A stretch of 64,000 nucleotides of DNA from Cytobacillus suaedae (GTDB lineage Bacteria > Bacillota > Bacilli > Bacillales > Bacillaceae_L). How positions within the stretch are numbered: the first letter of the stretch is position 1; each line of letters opens with the position of its first letter. The notes under the pieces are model-generated. The model worked only from the letters and a program-made list of their open reading frames with translations. It was not told the DNA's origin and did not search any database. A program made the translations under genes and the position numbers. This document shows, one piece after another, positions 61,746 through 64,000 of the stretch. Where the stretch lies: NCBI GenBank assembly GCA_014960805.1, contig CP063163.1:2312001-2376000 (forward strand), read 5' to 3'.

Positions 61746-61944
61746 ATGTGACCTCATTTTTCGGAGTTTTTGATTTTGGGGAACATAAAACCTTTATGTG
61801 ACCTCATTTCCTCAATTCGGGTATTTCCCGAAACGTAAAACCGTTTACGTGACCTTATTTCCTGAATTCGGCTATTTCCCGAAACGTAAATCACTTTACG
61901 TGACCTTATTTCCCCGATTCGGCTATTTCCCGAAACGTAAAGTT
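61746..61944. repeat. Four 50-51-bp tandem repeats with paired hairpins
   Basis: RYGTGACCTYATTT units start at 61746, 61796, 61847 and 61898 (periods 50, 51, 51). Units carry TTCGG...CCGAA and, at each junction, CGTAAA-NNNN-TTTACG or CATAAA-ACC-TTTATG. The array ends exactly at the hmgA stop. The 201-bp stretch contains no gene. Confidence 0.85.
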
Positions 61945-63102
61945 CTACTTCTCAACCCACGTATACATATATCCAGTATCCTCATAATCTTTAGCTTTCT
62001 TCACAACCTTAAGCGGCTTAAATGTATCAATCATCACAGCAAGCTCAAGGGTTTCTTTTTTCCCTATACTCGCTTCTGTCTTCCCAGGGTGTGGACCATG
62101 TGGAATCCCGCTAGGATGTAGTGTAATGGATTCTAATTTAACTCCCTTACGGCTCATGAAATTACCTTCCACATAATAGAGAAGTTCATCACTGTTAACA
62201 TTACTATGGTAATACGGTGCCGGAATCGCTTCTGGATGATAGTCAAACAACCTTGGTACAAACGAGCAAACAACAAAATTATGGCCTTCAAATGTTTGAT
62301 GTACTGGTGGTGGCTGATGAATTCGCCCAGTGATTGGTTCAAAATCCTCTACATTAAACACCCAAGGATATAAATACCCATCCCAGCCCACAACATCTAA
62401 CGGATGATGACCTAACACATGAGAGTGTAAGTATCCTCTCGTTTTCGTAATAACCTCAAATTCCCCTTTTTCATCAAAATGTTCAAGAGTTTCAGGTCCT
62501 CGAATATCTCGTTCACAGAATGGACTATGCTCAAGTAATTGACCATATTCATTTCGATATCTTCGCGGCGTCGTAATTTGGCTAAAAGACTCAATAAATA
62601 AAATCTTGGTCGCAGCACCCTCATCAGGAACGACACGATAAATGGTTCCAATCGGAATCACAACATAATCCCCTGGACGGTACGTAAGGGTTCCAAACAT
62701 TGTTTCAACCTTACCACTACCATAATGGATAAAGAGCATCTCATCTCCATCCCCATTTCGATAGTAGTTATCCATTGCTTTATCAATGTTCATTGCACCA
62801 ATCAGTAAATCATCATTACCAAGCAAATACTCTCTTGCAGACAGTGCATCCCCACTCTGCGAAAGCTTATCTGTGTAAAAATGACGATGATCTAATGAAC
62901 CTTGTTCTTCATACTCTGGTAAGTATTTGCCGATTAATTCCGATTTAACAACAGAGGTCGGCATATAGTGATGATATAAAATAGACTGTGTTCCAGAAAA
63001 TCCTTTCGTTCCCATCACTTGCTCTCGATAAAGACTGCCATCTTCTTTTCGAAAAGTTGTATGACGTTTATGTGGAATGTTTCCCATTGAACGGTAATAC
63101 AT
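61945..63102 (-). CDS. hmgA: Homogentisate 1,2-dioxygenase
   Basis: A 385-residue cupin-fold Fe(II) dioxygenase opening homogentisate to maleylacetoacetate in tyrosine/phenylalanine degradation. Metal and active-site residues lie in VVCSFVPRLFDYHPEAIPAP, YYHSNVNSDELLYYVEGNF and HPSGIPHGPHPG. The N-terminus MYYRSMGNIPHKRHTTF is conserved. It follows the fumarylacetoacetase-family gene by 16 bp in one operon. Confidence 0.93.
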   Translation of the reverse strand: MYYRSMGNIPHKRHTTFRKEDGSLYREQVMGTKGFSGTQSILYHHYMPTSVVKSELIGKYLPEYEEQGSLDHRHFYTDKLSQSGDALSAREYLLGNDDLLIGAMNIDKAMDNYYRNGDGDEMLFIHYGSGKVETMFGTLTYRPGDYVVIPIGTIYRVVPDEGAATKILFIESFSQITTPRRYRNEYGQLLEHSPFCERDIRGPETLEHFDEKGEFEVITKTRGYLHSHVLGHHPLDVVGWDGYLYPWVFNVEDFEPITGRIHQPPPVHQTFEGHNFVVCSFVPRLFDYHPEAIPAPYYHSNVNSDELLYYVEGNFMSRKGVKLESITLHPSGIPHGPHPGKTEASIGKKETLELAVMIDTFKPLKVVKKAKDYEDTGYMYTWVEK

Positions 63103-63118
63103 TTACTTCACCTTCTCC

Positions 63119-64000
63119 CTACCCTATTCTATTTTTTAAAACACCAAGTCCTGTTATTTCTAATTCCACTTCATCTCCTGGCTCTAACCAGCGATGCACA
63201 TCTGTGCCTAATTCTAAAATACAACCACTTCCAACCGTACCTGATCCGATGATTTCTCCGGGATACAATGTCACCCCATTAGATGCTCGTTCAATCATCT
63301 CACCGAATGAATAGTGAATATCTTTGAAATTCCCCTTAGAAAGTAACTCTCCATTCACCTTCGCGGTCATTGCTAAATCATACCCTTTTAATGCACGGAA
63401 GGCTTCAAGCTCATCCTTTGTTACAATGACAGGCCCAATAGAAGTTGAAAAATCCTTTCCCTTTGCTGGTCCTAATCCAACCTTCATCTCTTGTCGCTGA
63501 AGATCTCTTGCACTCCAGTCATTTAAAATAAAATAACCAAAGATATAGTCCTCAGCCTCACTTGCCTTGATATTTGTCCCTTTTTTTCCAATCACACAAG
63601 CAATTTCTAGCTCATAATCAAGCCACTCACAATTTCTTGGTCGTGTTATAACTTGATTTGGGCCCTTCATTGCCATGTGATTTGAAAAATAAAACACAGG
63701 AATCTCGTACCACTCTGGAATCATGTCTAAGCCTCGATTTTGTCTAGCTGTTTTCACATGCTGTTCAAATGCATAGAAATCTCTAAAGCTACGAGGGTTC
63801 GAAAGAGGCGTAACTATTTCAACCTCATCTAACGCATAAACACTTTCCAAAGGCTCTGTTAAGGAAGAAATAATCTCCATGTACTCTTCCTGGTTCTCTA
63901 AAAATGAAAGCATATCGCTAGGAAGTTTTCCTTTGCTTGTTTCAAACATATCAACAACATGGTAATCATCCAGCATCCAGCCTGCACGAGTTGCACCATC
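63119..64000 (-). CDS. Fumarylacetoacetate hydrolase-family protein (5' end outside window)
   Basis: At least 293 residues, open to the window edge: eight codons (DGATRAGW) precede the first internal ATG at 63976, so the true start is upstream. The FAH domain shows YELEIACVIGKKG-like metal-binding residues (WLDYELEIACVIGK), NDWSARDLQRQEM and GSGTVGSGCILELG. It should cleave fumarylacetoacetate to fumarate and acetoacetate, the last step after HmgA and an isomerase. Confidence 0.88.
   Translation of the reverse strand, partial: DGATRAGWMLDDYHVVDMFETSKGKLPSDMLSFLENQEEYMEIISSLTEPLESVYALDEVEIVTPLSNPRSFRDFYAFEQHVKTARQNRGLDMIPEWYEIPVFYFSNHMAMKGPNQVITRPRNCEWLDYELEIACVIGKKGTNIKASEAEDYIFGYFILNDWSARDLQRQEMKVGLGPAKGKDFSTSIGPVIVTKDELEAFRALKGYDLAMTAKVNGELLSKGNFKDIHYSFGEMIERASNGVTLYPGEIIGSGTVGSGCILELGTDVHRWLEPGDEVELEITGLGVLKNRIG

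Noticed and set aside
61746-61944. CRISPR array
   Set aside because: The units are continuous tandem repeats, with no unique spacers between constant repeats, and no cas genes are near.

Overview
The window is a chromosomal segment of a low-GC, endospore-forming Bacillaceae bacterium. The evidence is a tricistronic gerA-type germinant receptor, a des-desK-desR membrane-fluidity system, a PAS sensor kinase of the sporulation-kinase type, Bacillus-type Shine-Dalgarno sequences with GTG and TTG starts, CIRCE and cre-type operators, and many small conserved Bacillus proteins. I cannot name the genus from this sequence. I found no rRNA, tRNA, CRISPR array, prophage or insertion sequence.

Layout. 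1-1.4 kb: the start of a glycogen-debranching-type gene and its LacI regulator, with palindromic operators. 1.6-2.5 kb: a prolyl-aminopeptidase-like hydrolase. 2.9-6.6 kb: a germinant receptor operon. 6.7-10.5 kb: an ECF sigma factor, a probable anti-sigma membrane protein and two OppB/OppC-type permeases, with no ATPase or binding protein. 10.5-11.4 kb: two small membrane proteins. 11.6-23.8 kb: a complete reductive uracil/thymine degradation island, with permease, PreT/PreA, dihydropyrimidinase, beta-ureidopropionase, beta-alanine-type aminotransferase, (methyl)malonate-semialdehyde dehydrogenase and a PucR-type regulator. 24-30.9 kb: unlinked metabolic genes and a MurE paralogue with an altered specificity motif. 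31-33.4 kb: htpG with a perfect CIRCE element, then a HesB-like gene with an in-frame TGA. 33.5-43.3 kb: small conserved genes, a phosphatase, a PP-loop ATPase, a flavin monooxygenase, a short-chain fatty acid transporter, an amine oxidase, an aldo/keto reductase and a phosphodiesterase. 43.3-51.3 kb: a Liv-type ABC importer interleaved with two acyl-CoA-ligase-type enzymes. 51.4-57.6 kb: EthD protein, repeat lipoprotein, exonuclease III, desR/desK/des and a glutaredoxin-like protein. 57.7-64 kb: sensor kinase, a 15-residue-repeat protein, a di-haem cytochrome c and the homogentisate pathway (hmgA and a fumarylacetoacetase-family gene running off the window).

The strongest hidden signal is at 33117-33404 (minus). 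A HesB/IscA-like gene is interrupted by one TGA exactly where the family has its metal-binding cysteine. A bulged stem-loop with a GG-containing apical loop follows at the spacing expected of a bacterial SECIS element. I read it as a selenoprotein that ordinary ORF calling would miss.

Other non-coding structure: five copies of a GC-rich palindrome (GGGGCCTGACCCCC arms), two of which supply the stop codon of the adjacent gene; two intergenic arrays, each of six short boxes at a 20-21 bp period but with different core motifs; and a 50-51 bp tandem repeat whose units fold into hairpins with compensatory changes.
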